From Rubripirellula sp. (GTDB lineage Bacteria; Planctomycetota; Planctomycetia; Pirellulales; Pirellulaceae): 32,360 nt of DNA. The notes under the pieces were generated by a model that ran no database searches, was not told the origin of the DNA, and was given only the letters and a program-made list of their open reading frames with translations. Location of the stretch: positions 1 to 32,360 of the forward strand of contig JAPKCI010000052.1 in NCBI GenBank assembly GCA_028823035.1, read 5' to 3'. Shown piece after piece: positions 9,280-18,223 of this stretch. Made by a program: the position numbers and the translations under genes. How positions within the stretch are numbered: position 1 is the first letter of the stretch; each line of letters starts with the position of its first letter.

Positions 9280-9354
9280 CTCGATGTCGTTCCGTCAGCT
9301 TGATTGGGTCTCAGCCGGACTGGCTGATGCAGGAGTTACAGATAAACAAAGCAC

Positions 9355-11823
9355 TCAGGAGGGTTCACTCAAAATCGGTGGAGCTTGGGGCGGCGGCAAG
9401 ACGATTTCCGATATTTTTCCGTTCTTCTGAATCTCGTTGCCTCGTCCACCTCGCGAAGTCACTCGATACTTGGCAGTCGAAATTGTTTTTTTGGCTCCGC
9501 GGTTCGTCATCACGGTCATCAGATCCCGATCCCCTTTGGACGCTTTGAAACCCAGCAACACATCGCCCGCAGCAAGCCGTATCAAGGTCACTCCCTTGCC
9601 CGGACCCGACAGATAATTAATTTCTTCGGCGGCACAGATCATGGCCCGGCAGGCGTGAGACACAGCCAGAATATTCTCCGTACCATCGATGGGTACCACG
9701 CTGACAATCGATGCGCCACCCGTGACCCGGGCAAACCGACGTCCACTGCGAGTCGATGTTTCAACGAATGGCTCGAAACTAAATCGTAATGCAAAACCGT
9801 TCGTGGTTGCCGACAGACCGTGGCACTCAGGACAGTATTCAGGCTTTTTCGGATCCTCACGGAAGTCACCGATGACGCGTGAATCGAACGAAATCGCGGT
9901 CACGATCCGCTCACCATCCTTCATTTTGAACAGTTTCTGAATCGGTTCTCCAAATCCGGTCGAGGCCGGAACATCAATCATCCGTGCGGTGTAACAAACC
10001 CCCAGCGAAGAAAAGAAACCGATCGTTTCCCGAGTACTGCCAGCGACACAGTCCAACACACTGTCGCCCTGCCGCAAGCGACTCTTGCCCGGATCCGCGA
10101 TGTGCTTTTGCCGTTTCACCCAGCCATCTCTGGTGATCAGGATGTGACAATCCTCTGCCACAATGAAATCCTCGGCGGTGTATTCCGGTTCCTCTTCAAC
10201 AGTACAAAGTTGAGTTCGGCGTTTTCCAACACTGTCTTTGCCGTAACCCGCCACAAGCAACTCAATTTCCTTGCGGACAATCTGCCACCGCCCCGAGGCA
10301 TTGGTATCTTTTGTATCTTCGGCAAGCAACTTCCCGATCTCACGAACCCGTTTCTGTTTTTTCTTAAGCTCGTCCAGAATCAGATTGATTTCCAATTTTG
10401 CCAGACGATAAAGCTTGAGTTCCAGAATCGCATCTGTCTGATCCTCATCCAAACCACCACCGCTGGCATCGGCAGGAAACTTGCGCATGATTTTCTTGGC
10501 AGCATCCGCTTTGCCATCGCTGCGTCGAATGATGCGAATGATTTCATCAAGTGCATCAAAGATCAAAGCAAAACCATTCAGAATATGAATGCGTTTCTCG
10601 AGCGATTGTAATTCGTTATTCAAACGCTCAGTAACAACCTCCAACCGGAAGTGTAGGAAATGCCAAAGCATTTCTTTCAAGCTCAACCGATTCGGTGCGC
10701 CGACCTCCGGGTTCTCGGTCGGTACCAGGCAGGTCAAGTTGACGTTGAAGTTGTTTTGCAACTGGGTGTGTTTGTAGAGGTAAGCCAGTACCTTCTTCTC
10801 ATCAGCACCATTCTTCAGCATCAAGTCAACTCGAATCTCATCAGTCGAGAGATCCCGAGCCTCAGTGACCAGTGGCAATTTTCCACTGAAGATAATTTCC
10901 GAGATCCGTTCCACCATTACCGCTTTGTTGACACCAAAAGGGATCGATGTGATTTGCAGGACCTTTGTCCCACGTTGGGTGATCAACTTGGTCGTCCCGC
11001 GGAGCTTGATGGTGCCCTGTCCGGTGGAGTAGATATCCCTGATTTCATCCTTGGTGTTAATCATCTGCCCGGCGGTTGGGAAATCAGGACCCTGAATTGC
11101 ATCATTGGCCACCAATTGGTAACCCTTGATTTCCGGATTATGCAAAAGCTTGAGCAGCGCGTTGCAGATTTCGCGAAGGTTGTGGGGTGGGATATTGGTC
11201 GCCATCCCAACCGCAATCCCGGTCGCCCCGTTGAGCAGCAGATTGGGAACGCGACTAGGCAGAACGACGGGTTCCTCCCGGCTTCCGTCGTAATTGGATT
11301 TGAAAGCGACCGTGCGTGTCGCCAGATCGGTCAGCATTTCCGAAGCAATCGCCGTCATGCGACACTCGGTGTACCGCATCGCCGCAGCATTGTCTCCATC
11401 CACGCTGCCGAAATTACCGCTCCCGTCAACTAATGGCATCCGCAGCGAAAACGGCTGAGCCATCCGCACCAGGGCATCGTAAATCGAGCTGTCCCCGTGC
11501 GGGTGAAAACGACCCATCACGTCACCGACGACCTTTGCGCATTTGACGTGCTTGGAGCTGAAAGTCAGCCCCTGCTGGCTCATCGTGTACAAGATTCGTC
11601 GCTGAACGGGTTTAAGACCGTCCCGCACGTCGGGTAATGCACGACTGGTAATCACCGAAAGAGAATAGTTGAGATATTTTTCCTGAGCAGCCTGTCGAAG
11701 CGGAATCCTGATCAACGTTGGATCAAGTGCATCGAAAAGCGATTCGGTTCCATCCGTGTTGGCTAACGGAGATTTGCGATTACCTGAGGCCTTGGAATTA
11801 CTGCGAGTTCGACGTTTTGCCAC
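9355..11823 (-). CDS. Type IIA DNA topoisomerase subunit A (GyrA/ParC family)
   Basis: This DNA-cutting subunit (822 residues) has a basic 30-residue N-terminal extension, the winged-helix active site with Tyr151 in [12 protein letters not shown], and a C-terminal beta-pinwheel. [18 protein letters not shown] is worded like GyrA rather than ParC. No clear GyrA box is seen in the first blade (KSRLRQGD stands there), but SRGGRGNE occurs in the last blade. A CPEC pair sits in the pinwheel. The quinolone-contact positions are Ser112 and Asp116, as in sensitive enzymes. The start is a GTG: AAGGA lies nine bases upstream. The A gene precedes the B gene, the reverse of the common gyrB-gyrA order. 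Confidence 0.92.
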   Translation of the reverse strand: MAKRRTRSNSKASGNRKSPLANTDGTESLFDALDPTLIRIPLRQAAQEKYLNYSLSVITSRALPDVRDGLKPVQRRILYTMSQQGLTFSSKHVKCAKVVGDVMGRFHPHGDSSIYDALVRMAQPFSLRMPLVDGSGNFGSVDGDNAAAMRYTECRMTAIASEMLTDLATRTVAFKSNYDGSREEPVVLPSRVPNLLLNGATGIAVGMATNIPPHNLREICNALLKLLHNPEIKGYQLVANDAIQGPDFPTAGQMINTKDEIRDIYSTGQGTIKLRGTTKLITQRGTKVLQITSIPFGVNKAVMVERISEIIFSGKLPLVTEARDLSTDEIRVDLMLKNGADEKKVLAYLYKHTQLQNNFNVNLTCLVPTENPEVGAPNRLSLKEMLWHFLHFRLEVVTERLNNELQSLEKRIHILNGFALIFDALDEIIRIIRRSDGKADAAKKIMRKFPADASGGGLDEDQTDAILELKLYRLAKLEINLILDELKKKQKRVREIGKLLAEDTKDTNASGRWQIVRKEIELLVAGYGKDSVGKRRTQLCTVEEEPEYTAEDFIVAEDCHILITRDGWVKRQKHIADPGKSRLRQGDSVLDCVAGSTRETIGFFSSLGVCYTARMIDVPASTGFGEPIQKLFKMKDGERIVTAISFDSRVIGDFREDPKKPEYCPECHGLSATTNGFALRFSFEPFVETSTRSGRRFARVTGGASIVSVVPIDGTENILAVSHACRAMICAAEEINYLSGPGKGVTLIRLAAGDVLLGFKASKGDRDLMTVMTNRGAKKTISTAKYRVTSRGGRGNEIQKNGKISEIVLPPPQAPPILSEPS

Positions 11824-12237
11824 GCCAGAAGGTCCTTTTCTTGCCTGTGGTACGAGAATTATTCGGGGCTGAGCGGTCTGCCACCCAGCACAACGATGGA
11901 AAATCTAGGCAGTTTATACCGTTAATACCAGCCAAGTCGATTACAGCACGCTCAACGGCGGAAGATGTAGAAGCGGGTTATACCGATCGAACCCGTGAAA
12001 ACGAACCCAATGATCAAGGGAAGCTGAGCGGCAAAGGGCGCAAAGATCAACCGCAGGTCGCTATTGATCCGAAATCTCTTGAAAACAGAGGTGTGTTCCT
12101 ACAATTGCGGTTCCGAAGTGCCAATTTGCTCTTCGGACGCTACTGCGCGGGAATGTATCGCCAGCCATCGGGCTGGATTCCGACCCATTTCAACCGTCGA
12201 CACGCTCGGGCGACGTTCACGGTGGAGAGCCGAACCT
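11824..12237. other. Divergent intergenic region between topoisomerase A and a small exported protein
   Basis: These 414 bp must hold promoters for both flanking genes. I see no convincing -35/-10 pair. A perfect hairpin CCAGCC-atcg-GGCTGG lies at 12161-12176 in the leader of the rightward gene, and a GGTGGAG ribosome-binding site lies at 12221-12227. The sequence TTATACC occurs twice (near 11918 and 11979). Open frames here are not protein-like. Confidence 0.5.
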
Positions 12238-12717
12238 ATGAAAATCAGAACGCTTTACCACGCCGTGGCGGCCCTCGCCGTTTGCACCATCCTGGCAACC
12301 AGTGCCTCGGCGGACGACGTAGAAGTAGACGTAGAAGTAGAAGTAGATGAGACCAACGTTGAGGAAACTGCCCCTGTGGCGGCGGTTAACAATTACGTCG
12401 GAGACTACGCCCCCGGCATCCAGCGTGGCTACGGCCAGCCTGACCTGTTCTACAACTTTTACACTCAGGGTGGCGCAAACCGCGTTAATGCCCAGATGTA
12501 TCTGTCCCCCATGCCGGTCCCGCCAAATGTTGGGCACACGTTCTACACGTATCAGCCTTTCTACCCGCACCACATGCTGTACCCGCATCAAAACCGGTTC
12601 CACCATCAATATGACTGCGGCCGCGGCATGAATCGAACACGAGCCCTCTATTACTACCCGCCCGCTCGTCAAGCAGCGAGCAATGTTTACTGGAACTTCC
12701 TGCGTATTCCACGCTAG
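12238..12717 (+). CDS. Small exported Tyr/His/Pro-rich protein, unknown function
   Basis: This 159-residue protein is not a family I recognise. A signal peptide is clear (MKIRTLYHAVAALAVCTILATSASA, cut before DD). An acidic repeat VEVDVEVEVDE follows, encoded by near-identical gtagaa/gtagac hexamers at about 12319-12350. The rest is rich in Tyr, His, Pro, Asn and Gln, with MPVPPNVGHTFYTY and PHHMLYPHQNRFHHQYD. The ATG at 12238 has a GGTGGAG ribosome-binding site. The next gene looks like a shorter relative: both share a VPP...YP.HHQYGR/D pattern. It lies upstream of the Tad genes, but it lacks a prepilin cleavage site and so is not an obvious Flp pilin. It could be an envelope or extracellular protein. 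Confidence 0.75.
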   Translation: MKIRTLYHAVAALAVCTILATSASADDVEVDVEVEVDETNVEETAPVAAVNNYVGDYAPGIQRGYGQPDLFYNFYTQGGANRVNAQMYLSPMPVPPNVGHTFYTYQPFYPHHMLYPHQNRFHHQYDCGRGMNRTRALYYYPPARQAASNVYWNFLRIPR

Positions 12718-12792
12718 TTCCCTTTACCAGCAACGGTACAAAAGTCTGACCGTTGGAATCCAATCCAGCACTCCCTGACGAATGAGTCCATC

Positions 12793-13170
12793 ATGATCCA
12801 TCGAATCATCCTCGCCGTTGGCTTGGTCACAGCTTCCGTGGCAGCCTCGCAAACCAGCGTCACCGCTGGTGATCCCTACGGGATGGCACAGGTCTGGTCC
12901 TACAACTTCTCCATGAACCGACCTTGGCATGGGAACTATTACAACCAGATGCACGGGCAGCCACTGGCACTGATCGTTCCACCGACCGCTCACATGCGGC
13001 AGACCTACTCGTGGGGAGTCGGCCAGAATCTGATGTATCCGATCCACCACCAATACGGTCGTAGCGCCAATTCACCTGGGGTTGCCCCACGGGGCGGCTT
13101 TCATGCCACGCCCCGCTGGCCAAGTCACACAGACCAGTTCGGAACGTACTACGTTCGAGGCCCTTGGTAA
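12793..13170 (+). CDS. Small exported Tyr/Pro/His-rich protein, relative of the preceding gene
   Basis: The 125-residue product starts with a signal peptide (MIHRIILAVGLVTASVAASQTSVTA). The mature part contains SYNFSMNRPWHGNYYNQMHG, LIVPPTAHMRQTYSWGVGQN and MYPIHHQYGR, and ends in YYVRGPW. By eye it parallels the C-terminal half of the 159-residue protein just upstream, so the two probably arose by duplication. I cannot name the family or function. The 75-bp gap between them holds the inverted repeat CAACGGT (12731-12737) / ACCGTTG (12749-12755), which may partly end or process the upstream transcript. Confidence 0.75.
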   Translation: MIHRIILAVGLVTASVAASQTSVTAGDPYGMAQVWSYNFSMNRPWHGNYYNQMHGQPLALIVPPTAHMRQTYSWGVGQNLMYPIHHQYGRSANSPGVAPRGGFHATPRWPSHTDQFGTYYVRGPW

Positions 13171-13708
13171 CAGAACGATCCTGCCGAGACTCGACCACCA
13201 GCTTTTAGCCAGATCATTGCACCAGGCCGGTTCGTCCAATTGGAGGTTCCGGTCTGTTTTCTTTTGACAGAGAATCGCCATCGAGCAGATTCCTGATTCA
13301 CCCGGGGGCCGGCTTGGGCCCAATCTTGGTCGTTGTTGCTGCGTAGCAGCAAACGCTGGGCGACTGTCCATGCACCGGACAGAATGGACGGTGGCTTCGT
13401 CTCGGCTTACAGACTGATATCGCACCGTCTGAATGCCGCGTGAGAACGTCCCTTTCTGCACTTTAGGGAAACTCTAACACGTTTTCCTTCTGCGCCCCAT
13501 ATTACGTCCTATCTTTGGGTGGGAGCGAACGTCATGAGCGAAGGTGCAGGTGCAATCACAGCCAAAGCCGCCGTTGCATGTGTTTCAACCCGCACAATTG
13601 CATTCCTTGCCCAGCGTTCAGGCACTCGCTGAGTATCCCCCGCGTCTGACTTTGACTCGAAGGAACTGCACGGGAACCATCGGTGACAGCATTCAGGAAT
13701 CAGCAGCA
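13171..13708. other. Intergenic leader before the Tad genes
   Basis: This 538-bp stretch probably carries the promoter and leader of the Tad operon. A hairpin TTGCTGC-gta-GCAGCAA lies at about 13335-13351 with no T-run. TTGACA occurs near 13266, but no good -10 follows at the right distance. The cpaF reading frame is open back to a GTG at 13544, but that extension resembles no CpaF N-terminus. A short open frame with a good ribosome-binding site is listed separately. Confidence 0.5.
13534..13632 (+). CDS. Possible 32-residue small ORF in the Tad leader
   Basis: ATG at 13534 is preceded by GTGGGAG eight bases upstream, one of the better ribosome-binding sites in the window. The frame runs 32 codons to a TGA. 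The peptide starts MSEGAGAITAKAAVAC and ends FLAQRSGTR. It is neither a recognisable pilin nor a clear membrane peptide. It could be a leader peptide or chance. No homology can be assessed here. Confidence 0.25.
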   Translation: MSEGAGAITAKAAVACVSTRTIAFLAQRSGTR

Positions 13709-15022
13709 ATGCGAACAGGCAACCAATTAGCCCGCCCGGGCCGGCAACAGCAATTCGAAGAAATCAAAAGCCGCATCCACAGCAAGTTGGTCGATAAACT
13801 CGACCTCTCACGAGTGGGAGACCTTAAAGGCGACACGCTGAAACGCGAAATTCGTCTTGTTGTCGAACACCTGTGTGATGCCGAAGACACTCTGCTGAAT
13901 CGTCAGGAACGTGAGCGGATCGTCGAAGAAGTGATCGACGAAGTGTTGGGATTAGGACCGCTTGAGTTGATCCTCAAAGACCCAACCGTCAGCGACATTC
14001 TGATCAACGGTCCGAAAAACATTTACATCGAGAAAAACGGTCAGATGGAAAAATCTGACGTCGAATTTCGCGATGGAAAACACCTGCTGCAAATCATTGA
14101 CCGGATCGTCAGTAAAGTGGGTCGTCGTATTGACGAAACCTCGCCCATGGTGGACGCCCGCCTTGAGGATGGTTCAAGGGTCAATGCGATCATTCCGCCC
14201 CTGGCACTTGATGGTGCCGCTGTCAGTATTCGCCGTTTCGGCAGCAACCCGCTGAGACTCGAAGATCTGCTTAACTTCAAGGCATTCACCCCTGAAATGG
14301 TGATGCTGCTGGAAGGCTGCATCAAAGCAAGATGCAACATCATCATCGCAGGCGGCACAGGATCCGGAAAAACGACCCTGCTGAACACCTTGTCGTCCTT
14401 CATCGGACAGAATGACCGCATCGTCACGATCGAGGATGCAGCGGAACTGCAACTGCAACAGGACCACGTCGTGCGTCTGGAGACACGCCCTGCGAACATC
14501 GAGGGCAATGGAGCGGTCACGGCGACGGACCTCGTCAAAAACGCACTGCGTATGCGTCCCGAGCGGATCATCATTGGAGAATGCCGTGGTGGTGAAACAC
14601 TCGACATGCTGCAAGCCATGAACACGGGCCACGACGGTTCCATGACTACGATCCACGCCAACACCCCGCGTGATGCAGTCGCCCGTTTGGAAACCCTGGT
14701 GATGATGTCCGGTTTTGAACTTCCAGTCAAAGCGATTCGACAACAGGTTGCCGGAGCAGTCGACATTCTGATTCAGGCCAATCGCCTGCAGGGTGGCCCG
14801 CGGCGAATCACTGCCATCACGGAAATCGTAGGGATGGAACAAGACACGATCGTGATGCAGGACATTTACAAGTACACCCAGAAGGGTATCGACGACGATG
14901 GCAAAGCATTCGGGCATTTCGAATGCACCGGAGTTCGCCCCAGTTTCATGAATCGTCTGGAGGCCTCAGGGGTTCGCCTGCCCGCCAGTGCATTCCGAGA
15001 AAGAGTCATGATGCAGGCCTGA
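13709..15022 (+). CDS. cpaF: Tad/Flp pilus assembly ATPase CpaF/TadA
   Basis: This hexameric secretion ATPase powers the Tad (Flp) pilus or a related secretion machine at the inner membrane. The 437 residues show the family N-terminal domain (LGLGPLELILKDPTVSDILIN), Walker A GGTGSGKT at 215-222, an Asp box IVTIEDAAELQL at 238-249, Walker B with IIIGECRGGE around 287-296 and a His box GHDGSMTTIHAN at 307-318. The start at 13709 has a weak AGGA upstream; the GTG at 13544 would add 55 residues unlike the family. tadB and tadC follow on the same strand with gaps of 69 and 80 bp, so an operon is likely. Pilin, prepilin peptidase, CpaB, secretin and TadZ are not in the window. Confidence 0.94.
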   Translation: MRTGNQLARPGRQQQFEEIKSRIHSKLVDKLDLSRVGDLKGDTLKREIRLVVEHLCDAEDTLLNRQERERIVEEVIDEVLGLGPLELILKDPTVSDILINGPKNIYIEKNGQMEKSDVEFRDGKHLLQIIDRIVSKVGRRIDETSPMVDARLEDGSRVNAIIPPLALDGAAVSIRRFGSNPLRLEDLLNFKAFTPEMVMLLEGCIKARCNIIIAGGTGSGKTTLLNTLSSFIGQNDRIVTIEDAAELQLQQDHVVRLETRPANIEGNGAVTATDLVKNALRMRPERIIIGECRGGETLDMLQAMNTGHDGSMTTIHANTPRDAVARLETLVMMSGFELPVKAIRQQVAGAVDILIQANRLQGGPRRITAITEIVGMEQDTIVMQDIYKYTQKGIDDDGKAFGHFECTGVRPSFMNRLEASGVRLPASAFRERVMMQA

Positions 15023-15091
15023 CAAAGGTCTGCCAGTGAGTGAAATACCTCGATTACCATTCCCAAACTCAATTCGATCTACAGTTCAGTC

Positions 15092-16051
15092 ATGAGCGGA
15101 ATCATCATCGTAGTTCTGGTTGGCGTATTTGTTGCGTCACTGGTCGCCTTCGCCATCAACATGATGGTACCGGGTAATGACTCTACCTCGACCGAAGACC
15201 GCTTGTCTGCCATGGCCAGTCGTCGGAATACAAAAGCTGAACCGCAGAAATCATCGCTACTGGCGGGTATGGACGAAACCCATACGCCGTTCTCTCGCTT
15301 GATCGAAAATCTTCCGGCAATCACTGACTATCTTGATCAAGCTGACATTTCGATGCAGCCGGCCAAATTTGCCATCATCTGCATCGCGTCATTTGTCGGG
15401 GGAGTTCTGTCCTGCCTCCTGAGTCCCGTCCCAATCCTGCTTGCGCCATTCGCGGGTACCTTGTTTGCGGCAGTACCCGTCAGTTGGCTGGCCATGAAAC
15501 GGAAAAGGCGGCTCACCAAATTTGGCCGACAGATGCCCGAAGCGTTGGACCTGCTAAGTCGTTCACTCCGTGCAGGCCACTCGTTGAACGCGGGTTTTGG
15601 CCTGGTCGCCTCAGAACTCGAAGCCCCCCTGGCCACCGAATTCTCACGAGCTTTTGAAGAACAGAATTTCGGCATCCCCTTGGATGAAGCCATCGAAGAC
15701 ATGGCAGATCGCATCCCCAACATGGACTTGCGTTTCTTTGCCACGGCTGTCGTTCTGCAACGCCAAACAGGTGGTGATCTCGCCGAAATTCTCGACAAGA
15801 TCAGCCATCTGATTCGCGAACGACTGATGATTCTGGGACAAGTTCAAGCATTGACTGGTGAGGGACGGATGAGTGGAGCCGTGCTTCTGGCCCTGCCGCC
15901 CATCCTGTTTCTGGTGATGCTCAAACTCAACTATGACTATGTGGTCATGTTGTTCACGGACCAGATCGGACGTTACATGCTCTCTGCCGCCTTGGTGACA
16001 CAGATCATCGGTGCCTTGGTAATCAAGAAAATCATCACGATCAAAGTCTAG
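15092..16051 (+). CDS. tadB: Tad inner-membrane platform protein TadB
   Basis: This is one of the two T2SSF-domain platform proteins that work with CpaF. The 319 residues contain an N-terminal membrane segment (residues 4-24), two central segments (about 93-132), the T2SSF core with RQMPEALDLLSRSLRAGHSL at 146-165 and QRQTGGDLAEILDKISHLIRER at 223-244, and two C-terminal membrane segments. The length and order fit TadB. It lies between cpaF and tadC. Confidence 0.92.
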   Translation: MSGIIIVVLVGVFVASLVAFAINMMVPGNDSTSTEDRLSAMASRRNTKAEPQKSSLLAGMDETHTPFSRLIENLPAITDYLDQADISMQPAKFAIICIASFVGGVLSCLLSPVPILLAPFAGTLFAAVPVSWLAMKRKRRLTKFGRQMPEALDLLSRSLRAGHSLNAGFGLVASELEAPLATEFSRAFEEQNFGIPLDEAIEDMADRIPNMDLRFFATAVVLQRQTGGDLAEILDKISHLIRERLMILGQVQALTGEGRMSGAVLLALPPILFLVMLKLNYDYVVMLFTDQIGRYMLSAALVTQIIGALVIKKIITIKV

Positions 16052-16131
16052 CAATCTGACGACCTACTCAAGAACATCAAACCATCCAATCATCGATGTC
16101 CCCACTTTAGGGTGAATCAGGAATTTCTGAC

Positions 16132-17109
16132 ATGCCTACCATGATCATCACCATGCCCGACCCGGTTACCGCCACCTCGATTGCCATTTTCATTTCGGTC
16201 ACCGCTGTGGCCTGGGTGATCATTGGCCGTATCAGTGGTCAGGACAAACCTCGAGCTGAAGCCAGATTGGACATGATGCGCAACCGGCGCGGAGGCACGC
16301 CAATAGACGACAATCCAGACGACAAAACGCGGCGCAAGAATGAAGCTTTGGCAGCCGTTTTGGAAAGAGCCACGCAACCTCTGGCCGAAACAGTCCGCGG
16401 CAACGAAAAATCGATGGGTCAACTGCGAGAGACTTTGGTCAACGCTGGTTTTCGTCGTGAGTCGACGCCCGTTGTTTTCAAGGGTGTCCAACTGATCATT
16501 ACAGGCGTTGGACTGTTCGTCGGGGGAGTCTTTGGAATGCTTTCCGATGGTTTCAGTCAAGGCTTGGTCATCAAGGCCGCTGCGGGCATTGTCATTGGCT
16601 TCATGTTGCCAAAAGTCGTGCTTTACATTCTGGTCAAACGACGCAAGGAAAAAGTATTTCTGGGAATGCCCGATGCACTCGATCTGATGGTGGTCTGTGT
16701 TGAGGCCGGACTCGGAATAGATCAGACACTTCGCAAAGTCTCCGAAGAAATGACAAAAAGCCACAAGGTGATCGGCGAAGAATTCAGCATCGCCAATCAA
16801 CAACTGCAGTTCGGACGATCCCGTTCAGAGGTTCTGCTGGCACTCGGATTCCGCAGTGGTGTCGATGACCTCAAACAACTGGCAGCCATTCTGATTCAAG
16901 CCGACAAATTCGGGTCGAGCATCGCTGCGGCACTGCGAGTCCAAAGCGATTCAATGCGAATCAAGCGACGACAAATCGCAGAAGAAAAAGCCGCCAAGAC
17001 TGCGGTCAAAATGATCTTTCCACTGGTCCTCTTCATCTTCCCTGGAATCTTCGTCGTTCTCGTCGGGCCTGCTGGCATCAGCATGTATCGGAACATGCTG
17101 AGCAAGTAG
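16132..17109 (+). CDS. tadC: Tad inner-membrane platform protein TadC
   Basis: The second T2SSF platform protein of the Tad apparatus, 325 residues. It has an N-terminal membrane segment, a linker, a membrane pair around residues 117-165, the core GMPDALDLMVVCVEAGLGID followed by ADKFGSSIAAALRVQSDSMR, and a C-terminal membrane segment (MIFPLVLFIFPGIFVVLVGP). It is the last gene of the group; a strong hairpin follows about 45 bp after the stop. Confidence 0.92.
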   Translation: MPTMIITMPDPVTATSIAIFISVTAVAWVIIGRISGQDKPRAEARLDMMRNRRGGTPIDDNPDDKTRRKNEALAAVLERATQPLAETVRGNEKSMGQLRETLVNAGFRRESTPVVFKGVQLIITGVGLFVGGVFGMLSDGFSQGLVIKAAAGIVIGFMLPKVVLYILVKRRKEKVFLGMPDALDLMVVCVEAGLGIDQTLRKVSEEMTKSHKVIGEEFSIANQQLQFGRSRSEVLLALGFRSGVDDLKQLAAILIQADKFGSSIAAALRVQSDSMRIKRRQIAEEKAAKTAVKMIFPLVLFIFPGIFVVLVGPAGISMYRNMLSK

Positions 17110-17152
17110 ATCACCTATCGTGCCAAAATCCTGCTACTGAATCATCATGACA

Positions 17153-17188
17153 ATTCAGGTCGGGGATCCGCCCCTACCGACCTGGAAT
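17153..17188 (+). terminator. Hairpin after tadC, likely end of the Tad operon
   Basis: CAGGTCGG (17156-17163) pairs perfectly with CCGACCTG (17177-17184) around a 13-base loop, and ATT/AAT can extend the base past a bulged G. No T-run follows, so it is not a textbook intrinsic terminator; it may stall polymerase or protect the 3' end. It lies before the true start of the next gene. Confidence 0.5.
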
Positions 17189-17296
17189 CCAGATCAATCT
17201 GGCATCCAAAACAACAGCACTCGAATGCCAGTGCCGCGGTCCACTACAATGTTCGGACAAACATCTTCTGTTCCGTTCCTTGCACCAGGTACCCCC

Positions 17297-18223
17297 ATGA
17301 TCCTGCGGATTCTCCCACGGTCGTCTTTTGCATGTTTGCTGATACTGCTGACCATCAGTCATGGGAAATCGGACGCCCGCGCCGAAACCCTGAACGTCTC
17401 TCTGCGTCACCAACAGGCAGTTGATGACACGCAGGGTGACTACCGCATCGAATCCACATCGCAAATTTGGCAACCGACTCAGACAGCGGTGATCGTCTGT
17501 GACATGTGGGATTCCCACCATTGCTATCGCGCCGTGCTGCGCGAACAACAAATGGTGCCTCGCATGGAAGGCCTGCTGAACAATCTGCGTTCCCGAGGTG
17601 TCACAATCATCCATGCACCCAGCAGTTGCGTGGGTGCTTATGCAGACAATCCGGCTCGCCAGCGTGTTGCGTCGATTCCAAAATCCGAATCCCCTGCCGG
17701 AATCAACCAGTGGTGTCGATCGATCCCCAGCGAGGAAGCAGTCACCTACCCCCTGGACCAATCTGACGGTGGTGAAGATGACACCCCCGAGGAACATGCG
17801 TCCTGGGCAGCGACCTTGAAATCAAAAGGCCTGAACCCCAAAGCCCCTTGGAAGAAACAACATGCAGGGCTGACCATCGATCCAGAGCAGGATTTCATCA
17901 GCGATCGTGGCGACGAGGTATGGAACATCCTTAAACACAGGAATATCGCCAACGTCATCCTGGTCGGCGTTCATACCAACATGTGTGTTCTCGGACGCCC
18001 ATTTGGTCTGCGACAACTTTCAAAGAACGGCATGAATGTCGTTCTGATGCGGGACCTTACTGATTCGATGTACAACCCACGATCCTGGCCCCACGTGAGT
18101 CACCTCGAAGGAAACGCGTTGATCATCGCGCACATCGAACGTCATGTCTGCCCGACGATGACCAGTGATCAGTTTATCGGGGGAATTCCATTCAAATTCA
18201 CCCCCATCCAGTCAAGTCGCTAG
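17297..18223 (+). CDS. Exported isochorismatase-fold cysteine hydrolase
   Basis: The 308-residue product belongs to the isochorismatase/nicotinamidase-like fold. The catalytic Asp lies in TAVIVCDMWDSHHC and the nucleophile Cys in GVHTNMCVLGRPFG, followed by MRDLTDSMY. The Lys of the usual Asp-Lys-Cys triad is not obvious; PWKKQHAG is a candidate. A signal peptide (MILRILPRSSFACLLILLTISHG...ARA) marks 17297 as the start; the frame is open from 17147 but that part carries the hairpin after tadC. The substrate is unknown; planctomycetes have several exported members of this type. The stop overlaps the stop of the convergent DUF1501 gene by four bases. Confidence 0.85.
   Translation: MILRILPRSSFACLLILLTISHGKSDARAETLNVSLRHQQAVDDTQGDYRIESTSQIWQPTQTAVIVCDMWDSHHCYRAVLREQQMVPRMEGLLNNLRSRGVTIIHAPSSCVGAYADNPARQRVASIPKSESPAGINQWCRSIPSEEAVTYPLDQSDGGEDDTPEEHASWAATLKSKGLNPKAPWKKQHAGLTIDPEQDFISDRGDEVWNILKHRNIANVILVGVHTNMCVLGRPFGLRQLSKNGMNVVLMRDLTDSMYNPRSWPHVSHLEGNALIIAHIERHVCPTMTSDQFIGGIPFKFTPIQSSR

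Noticed and set aside
14041-14917. Two long minus-strand frames inside cpaF
   Set aside because: They lie opposite the Walker motifs of cpaF and have no family features.
13459-16112. CACTTTAGGG found at both 13459-13468 and 16103-16112, upstream of cpaF and tadC
   Set aside because: A shared ten-base word is expected by chance in a window of this size, and the surrounding bases differ.
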